Shown: in pieces, positions 1 through 6,252 of the stretch | How positions within the stretch are numbered: the first letter of the stretch is position 1 | How the letters are laid out: each line of letters opens with the position of its first letter | Origin: an uncultured Capnocytophaga sp. | Lineage (GTDB): Bacteria > Bacteroidota > Bacteroidia > Flavobacteriales > Flavobacteriaceae | Length of the DNA: 12,165 nucleotides | Reading direction: 5' to 3' | Assembly (NCBI GenBank): GCA_915070235.1 | Contig: CAJZFM010000035.1 | Coordinates: forward strand, 1-12,165 | The notes under the pieces: model-generated | What the model was told of the DNA's origin: nothing | Database searches by the model: none | What the model saw: only the letters and a program-made list of their open reading frames with translations | Program-made: the position numbers and the translations under genes

Positions 1-257
1 GCAGCTTCCATAATGGCATCAGCCGCAAATGCAGGTGGTACAAAGATAATAGAAGTATCCGCCCCTACTTTCTTTACCGCCTCTTTTACAGAGTTGAAAA
101 CAGGCTTTCCTAAGTGTGTTTGTCCTCCTTTGTTCGGAGTTACCCCTCCTACTACATTGGTTCCATATTGAATCATTTGCTCCGCATGGAAAGTTCCTTC
201 ACTCCCTGTAAAACCTTGTACAAGGATTTTTGAATTCTTATTTACTAATACACTCAT
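1..257 (-). CDS. sucD: Succinyl-CoA synthetase (ADP-forming) alpha subunit, 5' part
   Basis: Catalytic alpha subunit of succinate-CoA ligase, the TCA-cycle enzyme that interconverts succinyl-CoA and succinate with substrate-level ATP/GTP formation; cytoplasmic, paired with SucB. Only about the first 85 codons are here and the gene runs off the left edge. The translation starts [20 protein letters not shown], followed by [17 protein letters not shown] and [17 protein letters not shown]. This is the family's N-terminal CoA-binding Rossmann fold, with the [11 protein letters not shown] loop and the GGVTPNKGG segment. The phosphohistidine region lies outside the window. The start is the ATG at 255-257, which matches the usual N-terminus. 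A good Bacteroidota promoter lies just upstream (279-309). No sucB is visible, so the subunits may be encoded apart, as is common in this phylum (inference). Confidence 0.95.
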   Translation of the reverse strand, partial: MSVLVNKNSKILVQGFTGSEGTFHAEQMIQYGTNVVGGVTPNKGGQTHLGKPVFNSVKEAVKKVGADTSIIFVPPAFAADAIMEA

Positions 258-278
258 TGGTTTGAATTTTTTAGAGCA

Positions 279-309
279 CAAAGTTACTTATTTTTTTTCA
301 AATTTCCAA
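279..309 (-). promoter_or_regulatory. Bacteroidota-type promoter of sucD
   Basis: Read on the minus strand, a -7 box TAACTTTG (279-286) matches TAnnTTTG. A -33 TTG (307-309) lies 20 nt upstream, within the usual spacing range for this phylum. The start codon is about 21 nt downstream of the -7 box. Confidence 0.65.
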
Positions 310-328
310 GAAAAAACGAAATAATGTT

Positions 329-400
329 CAATGATTAATGATTAATGCCATTAATCATTGTTGGCATTAATCATTAATCATTGTTGCATTAATCATTATT
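329..400. repeat. Heptanucleotide array (AATGATT class) with 22-bp perfect inverted repeat
   Basis: Units AATGATT, AATGATT, AATGCCA run from 330. After a short spacer the complementary units CATTAAT, CATTAAT, CATTGTT continue in the same 7-nt phase to about 385, then CATTAAT, CATTATT run to 400 after a 1-nt shift. The arms 329-350 and 362-383 are exact reverse complements (22 bp), with an 11-nt spacer at 351-361. The array fills the gap between the divergent sucD and mlaE promoters and touches the mlaE -33 region. Whether it acts as an operator, a hairpin or neither cannot be told from sequence. Confidence 0.9.
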
Positions 401-412
401 TTTGTATCTTTG
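384..412 (+). promoter_or_regulatory. Bacteroidota-type promoter of mlaEF
   Basis: The -7 box TATCTTTG (405-412) matches TAnnTTTG. A -33 TTG sits at 384-386 (18-nt spacing), with an alternative TTG at 381-383 (21 nt). Transcription should begin near 418-420, leaving a leader of only about 11-13 nt before the ATG at 431. The -33 element lies at the edge of the 22-bp inverted repeat. Confidence 0.65.
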
Positions 413-430
413 CCCTCTCAAACCATTACA

Positions 431-1168
431 ATGAAACATATAGAAGCAATCGGGAGGTATTTCCTGATGTTATACGAAATATTCCGCAAGCGTACCAAGT
501 GGTCTATTACTAAAAAACTCATTCTCAAAGAGATAGAGGATCTTATGTACGGCTCATTGGGAATCATTGCCTTTATCTCTCTCTTCGTAGGAGCGGTAAT
601 TGCTATACAAATGGCACTGAATATTGACAATCCTCTGATTCCTAAAAGCCTTATCGGTTTCGCTACCCGACAAACATTTATTCTGGAGTTTGCTCCTACT
701 TTTACCTCTATCATTGTAGCGGGTAAGGTGGGATCGTTTATTACCTCCAGTATAGGTACCATGCGGGTAACCGAGCAGATTGACGCGCTGGATATCATGG
801 GGGTCAATTCGCTTAACTACCTGATATTCCCCAAGATAATTGCTCTTATGCTCTATCCTTTTGCCATTTGTATGTCCATGGCCTTAGGAATATACGGGGG
901 ATATATCGCCACCACTGTAGGGCACTATGCTACCTCGGCCGAGTTCTTAGAGGGGATTAGGCTTCAGTTCCGCCCCTTTGACATCACCTATGCGCTGATC
1001 AAGAGTGTGATCTTTGCCTTCGTCTTAGCTACTATCCCTGCCTATCATGGGTATTATATGAAGGGGGGCGCTTTGGACGTAGGAAAGGCCAGCACCGTCT
1101 CTTTCGTATGGACAAGTGTAGCCATCATTGTCATTGATTTTATCATTACCCAAATCCTGCTTACGTAA
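431..1168 (+). CDS. mlaE: MlaE/YrbE-family phospholipid ABC transporter permease
   Basis: Inner-membrane permease of an Mla-type (MCE-linked) ABC transporter, which moves phospholipids between inner and outer membranes to maintain outer-membrane asymmetry. The 245-aa protein has an amphipathic N-terminus (1-35) and hydrophobic helices around 42-62, 86-100, 130-160 and 190-243. The hallmark MlaE stretch is at 97-120, including AGKVGSF and GTMRVTEQIDAL. An in-frame TTG at 410-412 lies inside the -7 promoter box and cannot be the start, so I use the ATG at 431, which gives normal family length. The mlaF ATG follows the TAA stop after one base, indicating translational coupling. No MlaD-type MCE protein or other Mla component is in the window. 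The substrate is inferred from the family. Confidence 0.9.
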   Translation: MKHIEAIGRYFLMLYEIFRKRTKWSITKKLILKEIEDLMYGSLGIIAFISLFVGAVIAIQMALNIDNPLIPKSLIGFATRQTFILEFAPTFTSIIVAGKVGSFITSSIGTMRVTEQIDALDIMGVNSLNYLIFPKIIALMLYPFAICMSMALGIYGGYIATTVGHYATSAEFLEGIRLQFRPFDITYALIKSVIFAFVLATIPAYHGYYMKGGALDVGKASTVSFVWTSVAIIVIDFIITQILLT

Positions 1169-1169
1169 T

Positions 1170-1934
1170 ATGATTGAAGTTCAAGATATTAAAAAATCCT
1201 TTGACGGAGTAGAGGTTCTCAAAGGAATTTCCGCTACTTTCCACAAGGGAAAAACCAACCTGATTATCGGACAAAGTGGCTCAGGAAAGACGGTCTTTCT
1301 CAAGACCCTTTTGGGCTTGTTTGTACCCGATAGCGGACACATCATCTACGATGGGATCAGGTACAACGACATGAATAAGGAGCAGCGCCGCAAGCTCCGC
1401 CAAGAAATGGGCATGGTCTTTCAGGGCAGCGCTCTCTTTGACTCCATGACAGTGGAGGAGAACGTGATGTTCCCCCTACAAATGTTCTCCAAGCTCTCGG
1501 CTGCGGAGATGAAAGATCGGGTGGATTTTGTATTGGAGAAAGTCAATTTGGTCAATGCTCATCACAAGAAACCCTCAGAGATCTCTGGGGGTATGCAAAA
1601 GCGTGTGGCCATTGCCCGCGCAGTGGTCAATGAACCCAAATATCTCTTCTGTGACGAACCTAACTCGGGTCTTGACCCTAAAACGTCCATAGTGATTGAT
1701 AACCTTATTCACACTGTTACCGAAGAGTTCAACATCACCACCATTATCAACACCCATGATATGAACTCCGTAATGGAGATAGGCGAGCAGATTATCTTCC
1801 TCAAAAATGGCTACAAAGAGTGGGAAGGTAGCAAAGATACTATCTTCAAAACAGATAATAAAGCCGTTACCGACTTCGTATACTCCTCCGAGTTGTTTAA
1901 AAAAGTAAGGAAGATGTACTTAGAAAGTGAATAA
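1170..1934 (+). CDS. mlaF: MlaF-type ABC transporter ATPase
   Basis: Cytoplasmic ATPase that powers the MlaE permease encoded directly upstream. The 254-aa protein has all ABC motifs: Walker A GQSGSGKT (34-41), Q-loop Gln85, signature ISGGMQKR (138-145, the SGGM form typical of MlaF), Walker B YLFCDEP (158-164), D-loop SGLDP (166-170) and switch His196 in NTHD. The chosen ATG at 1170-1172 gives the standard MIEVQDIKKSF start; an in-frame ATG at 1128 would add 14 residues overlapping mlaE and is rejected. The last residues (LESE) and the TAA stop come from the first unit of a heptanucleotide array, so the tail is probably repeat-derived. It converges on gcvH, with a 14-bp hairpin between them. 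Confidence 0.93.
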   Translation: MIEVQDIKKSFDGVEVLKGISATFHKGKTNLIIGQSGSGKTVFLKTLLGLFVPDSGHIIYDGIRYNDMNKEQRRKLRQEMGMVFQGSALFDSMTVEENVMFPLQMFSKLSAAEMKDRVDFVLEKVNLVNAHHKKPSEISGGMQKRVAIARAVVNEPKYLFCDEPNSGLDPKTSIVIDNLIHTVTEEFNITTIINTHDMNSVMEIGEQIIFLKNGYKEWEGSKDTIFKTDNKAVTDFVYSSELFKKVRKMYLESE

Positions 1935-1981
1935 TGAATAATGAAAAGTGAATAGTTTTTCACTATTCACTTTTCACTAAT
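1926..1981. repeat. Heptanucleotide array, eight units in one phase (AGTGAAT class)
   Basis: Units read AGTGAAT, AATGAAT, AATGAAA, AGTGAAT, AGTTTTT, then CACTATT, CACTTTT, CACTAAT: 56 nt in unbroken 7-nt phase although the strand sense flips in the middle. The array overlaps the stop codons of both convergent genes, mlaF (1932-1934) and gcvH (1963-1965). Confidence 0.9.
1942..1976. terminator. Hairpin between convergent mlaF and gcvH, probable bidirectional terminator
   Basis: Arms TGAAAAGTGAATAG (1942-1955) and CTATTCACTTTTCA (1963-1976) are perfect reverse complements, 14 bp, with a 7-nt loop. The right arm covers the last four codons and stop of gcvH. The stem is AT-rich and lacks a long U tract immediately after it, so the terminator role is inferred from position. 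Confidence 0.6.
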
Positions 1982-2334
1982 GCTTTGTACGCTTCTTCGC
2001 TCATCAGTTCGTCCCACTGCTGGGGGTGAGTGGGTTTTATTTGGAGGATCCAAGCCTCATAAGGTGCTTTATTGATTTGTTCAGGCTTACGAATAAGTTC
2101 CTTGTTGAAGGCTACAATCTCCCCAGAGACAGGCATATAGAGGTCTGATAGGGTTTTGACAGCCTCTATAGTACCAAAGATTTGGTCTTTTTCAAGGGTC
2201 TGCCCCTGGGTTTCTACCTCTACATATACAATATCACTGAGTTGCTGCTGTGCAAAATCAGTAATACCTGCATAAAACACCTCTCCTTCTTTTCGCACCC
2301 ATAAGTGCTCTGGTGTAAAACGATAATTTTCCAT
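1963..2334 (-). CDS. gcvH: Glycine cleavage system H protein
   Basis: Small lipoyl-carrier protein that shuttles the aminomethyl intermediate among the P, T and L proteins of the glycine cleavage complex; cytoplasmic. The 123-aa protein has the family start (MENYRFTPEHLWVRKEGE) and the lipoylation segment GTIEAVKTLSDLYMPVSGEI, with Lys60 as the expected lipoyl acceptor. An in-frame ATG at 2379 would add 15 residues (starting MKNFSLFTFNYS), but that stretch is translated heptanucleotide repeat, so the start is the ATG at 2332-2334. The C-terminal VKSE and its TAG are also repeat sequence, and part of a hairpin. gcvP, gcvT and lipoate genes are not in the window. It is the last gene of the minus-strand run; no promoter of its own was recognised. 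Confidence 0.95.
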   Translation of the reverse strand: MENYRFTPEHLWVRKEGEVFYAGITDFAQQQLSDIVYVEVETQGQTLEKDQIFGTIEAVKTLSDLYMPVSGEIVAFNKELIRKPEQINKAPYEAWILQIKPTHPQQWDELMSEEAYKALVKSE

Positions 2335-2341
2335 AATTATT

Positions 2342-2383
2342 AGTGAATAATTAAAAGTGAATAGTGAAAAGTTTTTCACTTCA
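2342..2383. repeat. Heptanucleotide array between gcvH and the upstream membrane gene
   Basis: Six in-phase units: AGTGAAT, AATTAAA, AGTGAAT, AGTGAAA, AGTTTTT, CACTTCA. The last includes the complement of the TGA stop of the upstream gene. AGTGAAAA (2363-2370) and TTTTCACT (2373-2380) form a near-continuous palindrome with a 2-nt centre. The array accounts for the false N-terminal extension of gcvH. Confidence 0.85.
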
Positions 2384-2806
2384 TTTGTTGTTTATATATT
2401 TTTTCAGCATCGCATAGGACGCTACTATGATGATACAAAAGTAACCAGAGCGCGTAAGTCCGGTAGTTAGCAGGGTTTTCAGTTCAAAATGAGGCAGTTC
2501 CCCCGTGTAATAATAATAAAAATACCCCATATCACTTATAGTGGCTAAAAAGAGCAAACAGCCATAGAATAGAAAGTAAAAAGCATAATTGTCTTTCTTT
2601 ATCGCCCTAAAGAGCAGTAGCAGCAAGAAAAATATAGCCCCTAAAGACACAAAAGTAAATTGGTATTCTACAAATCGTACCATAGCTTCCTGCCTATTGG
2701 CCATGGACAAAGAGGAGCAGAGCATCATCAGTTCAAAAGCCAACAAAAATTGGAGGCTATAGGTCAAGTATCTTTTTAAGTAATGCCTATTGTCTTTCAT
2801 AATCAT
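2381..2806 (-). CDS. Small multi-pass membrane protein, family not recognised (paralogue of next gene)
   Basis: A 141-aa (or 139-aa) strongly hydrophobic protein with about four membrane segments near 15-35, 48-67, 75-95 and 118-136, and a short basic C-terminus (KKYINNK). No enzymatic motif is visible and no function is assigned. Its middle and end align by eye with the 154-aa protein encoded just upstream: FFLLLLLFRAIKKDNYAFYF against FFVLLLLLEQKKKDSYGFYA, and YAMLKKYINNK against FFILKKYVSGK. The two are therefore probably diverged tandem duplicates. Two ATGs are possible, 2806 and 2800 (MIMK...). The upstream gene's stop is 12 nt away, so they are likely co-transcribed. The TGA stop merges into a heptanucleotide array. 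Confidence 0.75.
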   Translation of the reverse strand: MIMKDNRHYLKRYLTYSLQFLLAFELMMLCSSLSMANRQEAMVRFVEYQFTFVSLGAIFFLLLLLFRAIKKDNYAFYFLFYGCLLFLATISDMGYFYYYYTGELPHFELKTLLTTGLTRSGYFCIIIVASYAMLKKYINNK

Positions 2807-2818
2807 GGTTTTTACAAA

Positions 2819-3283
2819 TTATAGCTTGCCACTCACATACTTCTTTAGTATAAAAAAAGATGAGACTATATAAACAGAGATGATACCCGCATCTAAGCCC
2901 CTGCTGAGAAACAGCTGGATAATCTCCTCCTTGTAAGAAAGAAAATCATTCCAAATATGGTTTGTCCCCTCCTCCCTTGCTATTATTAAGGACAGCTTCA
3001 TATACTTATAGATGACAAAAATCGCAGCCGACAAAAGGTGAAAACAAGTATAGAACAAGGCGTAAAACCCATAGCTATCTTTCTTTTTTTGCTCTAATAA
3101 CAACAGCAAGACAAAGAATACAATACATGAAATCACATCTATACTTTCACAGGGTATCTTTTCTAAAAAATTCTCTATGGTCAAAAGATAAAAAATAGGA
3201 ATAGAGAAAACAAATTTGCTAATGACGACAAATAAGATACTATAAAGAAAGTATCTTACTCCCTTATAGGTTATGTTTTTCAT
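2819..3283 (-). CDS. Small multi-pass membrane protein, family not recognised (paralogue of neighbour)
   Basis: A 154-aa hydrophobic protein with about four membrane segments near 10-35, 48-64, 72-93 and 130-147. A hydrophilic stretch of about 25 residues (103-125) separates segments 3 and 4 and is longer than the corresponding part of its paralogue. The shared core is a run of leucines, KKKDSYGFYALFYTC, and a terminal LKKYVSGK. The start ATG is at 3281-3283; 21 nt separate it from the stop of the 361-aa gene upstream, and 12 nt from the paralogue downstream, which suggests one transcript of three envelope genes. No known domain was recognised, so it is left as hypothetical. Confidence 0.75.
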   Translation of the reverse strand: MKNITYKGVRYFLYSILFVVISKFVFSIPIFYLLTIENFLEKIPCESIDVISCIVFFVLLLLLEQKKKDSYGFYALFYTCFHLLSAAIFVIYKYMKLSLIIAREEGTNHIWNDFLSYKEEIIQLFLSRGLDAGIISVYIVSSFFILKKYVSGKL

Positions 3284-3304
3284 ATTTATATAACAAAGTG
3301 CTTA

Positions 3305-4390
3305 TTACTTCACGCGACGGCTTACTTTCTTTGCTATTTGCAATATAGGCCAATACACCACGCACATCAGTGGCAGAAAAAGGAACAACCATATACCATC
3401 CTGCCCTGCACAAGGAGGGTAATCGCCTATAAAGTCTCTTACAAAGCGCTCCATCCAATTACATAACACACAGAATAGGAAAGGTATCCCCACCACATCC
3501 CAAAAGGTATAGTTACGTTGGCGTAGGTAATACAGATGTACAACGATCACTATACTAATTAGAACGAGTCCCAGCCCTATAGGCCCTATATCTAACAGAA
3601 ATTGCTCAGTGGAAGTAAGCCGCTTATTAAAATACCAATATAATCCTTGTTCCATGTCCTTATGGGTAGCCTGCCAAAGATAGGTGTTTTCACCCTTATC
3701 TAAGCATTTCTCCATAGAGGTATTGATAAGGCGTAACCCATTATCTATCTGCATAGCTACTGTTGTACGGGGATAGTTCTTATTCTCTCCTTCAGCAGGC
3801 AGGTATCTCAAAGAAAAATTATTCAAAAAGTCATATCCTCCTCTGTCCAATGCTGCCTCATACTGGGTTTCTATACTATTCTCTCCCTTTTTAAGATTTG
3901 CCTGAAAATACACCACATCGTTCAATTCTCTGATGGGGACGGTATAGTACTGGGCAAACTTGACTCTATAATACACATAGGAAGAATCTATACTACTCCC
4001 CTCTCGCAAAAGGAAAGAATAGTCCTTGGCTGGATCTAAGGGCGTAGGAGTTATTAGCTCCCCATTGACTCTTATCTGTCCTCTTTGTTGCACACTATCC
4101 GAGGCTACAAAAAAGAAAGTCTCTTGTCTGTCCTGCTCCGCCTCTATCTTATAGCGGCAAGAAAGTGCTGCATATTGGTTATCAGGATAGAGCTCCCCTT
4201 GCTTGTCAAAGGGGCGTATCTGTAGTTCTTCCTCTACAATCTGGCAACCCTCCTGCTCCTTTGGCATACTCAAAGCACTAAAAACAGCATCATGGTTTAT
4301 ATACCAATGACAAGGCATGGTACAACCCACCAGCAGCAAACACAGAAAGATGAGTTTTAAGTTCTGAATTTTGAGTTTTGAGTTCCTCAT
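3305..4390 (-). CDS. Predicted lipoprotein/membrane protein with C-terminal helices, family not recognised
   Basis: A 361-aa protein. The N-terminus looks like a lipoprotein signal: basic n-region (MRNSKLKIQNLK), hydrophobic core (13-22) and lipobox LVGC with Cys23. Residues 24-262 are a soluble, probably periplasmic, region rich in Tyr, Asn and Gln with no recognised domain. Hydrophobic helices follow near 267-288, 297-312 and 332-352, then a basic tail (KKVSRRVK). A lipidated N-terminus plus C-terminal transmembrane helices is an unusual arrangement; an uncleaved signal anchor is the alternative. Codons 2-13 are translated heptanucleotide repeat, so the n-region is repeat-derived. The next Met (25) would remove the whole signal, so I keep the ATG at 4388-4390. 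It leads the two small membrane genes and may work with them. Confidence 0.7.
   Translation of the reverse strand: MRNSKLKIQNLKLIFLCLLLVGCTMPCHWYINHDAVFSALSMPKEQEGCQIVEEELQIRPFDKQGELYPDNQYAALSCRYKIEAEQDRQETFFFVASDSVQQRGQIRVNGELITPTPLDPAKDYSFLLREGSSIDSSYVYYRVKFAQYYTVPIRELNDVVYFQANLKKGENSIETQYEAALDRGGYDFLNNFSLRYLPAEGENKNYPRTTVAMQIDNGLRLINTSMEKCLDKGENTYLWQATHKDMEQGLYWYFNKRLTSTEQFLLDIGPIGLGLVLISIVIVVHLYYLRQRNYTFWDVVGIPFLFCVLCNWMERFVRDFIGDYPPCAGQDGIWLFLFLPLMCVVYWPILQIAKKVSRRVK
4353..4387. repeat. Heptanucleotide array (AGTTTTA class) inside the lipoprotein N-terminus
   Basis: Five in-phase units on the plus strand: AGTTTTA, AGTTCTG, AATTTTG, AGTTTTG, AGTTCCT. They lie directly after the start codon of the minus-strand lipoprotein gene. 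Three units equal seven codons, and the peptide shows the matching 7-residue echo NSKLKIQ / NLKL. Confidence 0.85.
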
Positions 4391-4405
4391 CAGTGGTTAG
4401 TTAAT

Positions 4406-4468
4406 AACGAAAAGTGAATAATAAATAGTAAGACACTTTTCTCTATTCATTATTCACTTTTCACTTTC
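4406..4468. repeat. Heptanucleotide array downstream of dld, nine units in one phase
   Basis: Units read AACGAAA, AGTGAAT, AATAAAT, AGTAAGA, then the complementary sense CACTTTT, CTCTATT, CATTATT, CACTTTT, CACTTTC. This is 63 nt in constant 7-nt phase with an orientation switch, ending exactly at the dld stop codon. Confidence 0.85.
4409..4462 (-). terminator. Long hairpin after dld, probable terminator or attenuator
   Basis: Arms 4409-4428 and 4443-4462 are complementary over 20 bp with one mismatch (4423/4448), which becomes a G-U wobble in the minus-strand transcript. The loop is 14 nt. It lies between the dld stop and the lipoprotein gene and may end or reduce transcription from dld. No strong U tract follows. 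Confidence 0.55.
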
Positions 4469-6160
4469 TTATTTCCAGTCTTTCTTCTTAGAGGTCTTCC
4501 CTATACCTGAGTTAAAGCTATTGGTGGGGTCAAGCTCTTTATAGAAGTTCTTAAGAGAATCCTTGGCGTGGTATAGGTGGCCGACATTGTGTTCGGCTGG
4601 GTATTCTGCGCCACGTTTGTCAAGTATCTTAAGCATCTCTTCCTCTATCTCCTCGCAGTTATAGCCCTTCTTAATCACATAATCTTGGTGGAATACATGG
4701 CACATAAAGTGTCCGTAGTAGAGCTTATGGAGGATTTTGTTATCTATCTCTGGGGGAAGTTGTTCAAACCAGTCTTCTTCATTACGCTTAAGGGCAATGT
4801 CCAAGGCTACGATATCCTCTACTTCCTTCTCATGTACCGAGCGGTAACGAATCGCTGCTGAAGCCACTGCAAAGCGCAGGAGCATAGCCGCTTGGGCAAG
4901 TTTTGGATCACATTCGAAATAAGCCCCTTTGCTCTTGTCGGCAAAATATTCTTTGAGGTATTCGCGGGCTTCTTCTACTCCCTTGCCGCCCATCTTGAGA
5001 ATGAGGTGATGCTCATATTGGTTTCGGTAATCCCACATGATTTGGGGTAGGTGTTGAGGCATGAGTTTGGAGGTGCCTTGGAGGAACTTTTCGCTAAAGT
5101 GGTGGGGCATGAAAGGTATTTTCTTAGCCACACGATCTGCCCATGCCTTCAGCGCAAAGAGTTTTGGCAGGTATTCCGTACCTACATGCTTGATATACCA
5201 GAAAGTATCCTTACCATACTTAGCCGCAATATCAAAGGCAGTACGGTGAATATATTCGCCTGAGATAGGAATCTGCTCGAAGGAGCCAAGCATGTGTCGG
5301 CGTAGTTCAGTGAGTACTTTGGTGTCATTGGTACCTATGTAGAATACAGCTGTCTGTTTCTCTGCTGGGAAGGTATCCACACGTACGGCAAAGACGGCGA
5401 GGCGTCCTGCACTTCCTGAAGCCTCATATAAGCGGGCAGGGTCAGCATTGAATCGGGCAGGGGTATCGGCATCTATCTGGCGTACATGGTTGCAGTAGTC
5501 ATGGTCATGTCCCTTTTTCTCAGTCTGTTGTATATCTTTCTTCTGGTACTTGCCTTCCTGTAGGTTGGTGAGTATCTCCTGTGGGGTAGTACCTAGGTCT
5601 ATCCCTAAGTGATTGATAAGTTCCAACTTACCCTCGGCATTGCGCTGTGCATAGAGTGCCATCTCGGTATAGGCAGGGCCGCGCTGTACGAGCGAACCGC
5701 CTGAGTTGTTACACACCCCTCCAATCACCGAAGCGCCTATACAAGAGGAACCAATCACTGAGTGGGGTTCACGTCCGTAAGGCTTGAGCTCTTCCTCCAA
5801 GTGGTTCAGGGTAGAGCCTGGTAGGCAAACCGCCTGAGCTCCATCAAGAATCAGCTGGATATTGTCATTGCGCATGGTGTTGATAATCACCACATCGCGG
5901 TCGTAGTCATTCCCAAAGGGGTTGGAACCACCTGTAATCCCTGTATTGGCAGCTTGGGAGATCACTATCACATCGGCCTCCACACAAGCCTCCAAGACCT
6001 GCCATTGCTCCCAGAGGGTAGCAGGGCGTACTACGGCCAAGGCATTCCCTGTCCCAAAGCGGTAACCTGTACGATAGCGTTCGGTCTGCCCTGGGTCCGT
6101 CATTACATATTTTGCACCCACTATCTGGCGCAGTTTTTCTAATAAATTTTGTGTATTCAC
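4469..6160 (-). CDS. dld: Quinone-dependent D-lactate dehydrogenase
   Basis: FAD-dependent, membrane-associated enzyme that oxidises D-lactate to pyruvate and passes electrons to the quinone pool, here presumably menaquinone. The 563-aa protein closely follows the E. coli Dld pattern (571 aa) from end to end. It shows the FAD-binding QAANTG (69-74), GREPHSVIGSSCIGASVIGG (129-148) and CNNSGGSLVQRGPAYTEM (150-167). Also present are EVEDIVALDIALKRNE, the LYYGHFMCHVFHQDY segment, HNVGHLY (524-530) and the C-terminal DPTNSFNSGIGKTSKKK. The start codon is GTG (6158-6160), matching the family N-terminus; in-frame stops in the upstream repeats exclude a longer product. No promoter was recognised in the 78-nt gap after dsbD, so it may be read through from that operon. 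Confidence 0.96.
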   Translation of the reverse strand: MNTQNLLEKLRQIVGAKYVMTDPGQTERYRTGYRFGTGNALAVVRPATLWEQWQVLEACVEADVIVISQAANTGITGGSNPFGNDYDRDVVIINTMRNDNIQLILDGAQAVCLPGSTLNHLEEELKPYGREPHSVIGSSCIGASVIGGVCNNSGGSLVQRGPAYTEMALYAQRNAEGKLELINHLGIDLGTTPQEILTNLQEGKYQKKDIQQTEKKGHDHDYCNHVRQIDADTPARFNADPARLYEASGSAGRLAVFAVRVDTFPAEKQTAVFYIGTNDTKVLTELRRHMLGSFEQIPISGEYIHRTAFDIAAKYGKDTFWYIKHVGTEYLPKLFALKAWADRVAKKIPFMPHHFSEKFLQGTSKLMPQHLPQIMWDYRNQYEHHLILKMGGKGVEEAREYLKEYFADKSKGAYFECDPKLAQAAMLLRFAVASAAIRYRSVHEKEVEDIVALDIALKRNEEDWFEQLPPEIDNKILHKLYYGHFMCHVFHQDYVIKKGYNCEEIEEEMLKILDKRGAEYPAEHNVGHLYHAKDSLKNFYKELDPTNSFNSGIGKTSKKKDWK

Positions 6161-6166
6161 GGGATC

Positions 6167-6208
6167 AGTTTTTAGTTTTTAGTTTTAAGTTTTAAGTTCT
6201 AAGTTTTG
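6167..6208. repeat. Heptanucleotide array (AGTTTTA class) upstream of dld
   Basis: Six perfectly phased units: AGTTTTT, AGTTTTT, AGTTTTA, AGTTTTA, AGTTCTA, AGTTTTG. There is no complementary half, so this array cannot form a stem by itself. It lies in the dsbD-dld gap and leaves only about 6 nt before the GTG start of dld, so it overlaps the ribosome-binding region. Confidence 0.9.
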
Positions 6209-6225
6209 AGCCAATAAGCGTTTTT

Positions 6226-6252
6226 CACTCTTCACTTTTCACTTTTTCACTC
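6226..6252. repeat. Heptanucleotide array (AGTGAAA class) at the 3' end of dsbD
   Basis: Units CACTCTT, CACTTTT, CACTTTT in phase (6226-6246), followed by a slipped TCACTCC. They cover the last codons and the TGA stop (6239-6241) of dsbD, giving the C-terminal GVKK. The class differs from the AGTTTTA array 18 nt away. Confidence 0.75.

Noticed and set aside
329..400. CRISPR-like repeat structure
   Set aside because: The units are 7 nt, tandem and degenerate, with no unique spacers. No cas genes are present.
410..430. Upstream TTG start giving a longer mlaE product (MPSQTIT...)
   Set aside because: The TTG is the end of the -7 promoter box TATCTTTG, so it would lie upstream of the transcription start. 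The ATG at 431 gives normal family length.
3264..3458. Small minus-strand frame of 64 codons beginning MDGALCKR
   Set aside because: It is an alternative frame inside the 3' end of the 361-aa gene, overlaps the start of the next gene and has no recognisable features.
4391..4468. Promoter for the lipoprotein cluster
   Set aside because: No TAnnTTTG box was found on the minus strand. The gap holds only a heptad array and a hairpin, so expression may depend on read-through from dld.
6161..6238. Promoter for dld in the dsbD-dld gap
   Set aside because: The minus strand there has no TAnnTTTG box, only two classes of heptad repeat, so no promoter is called.
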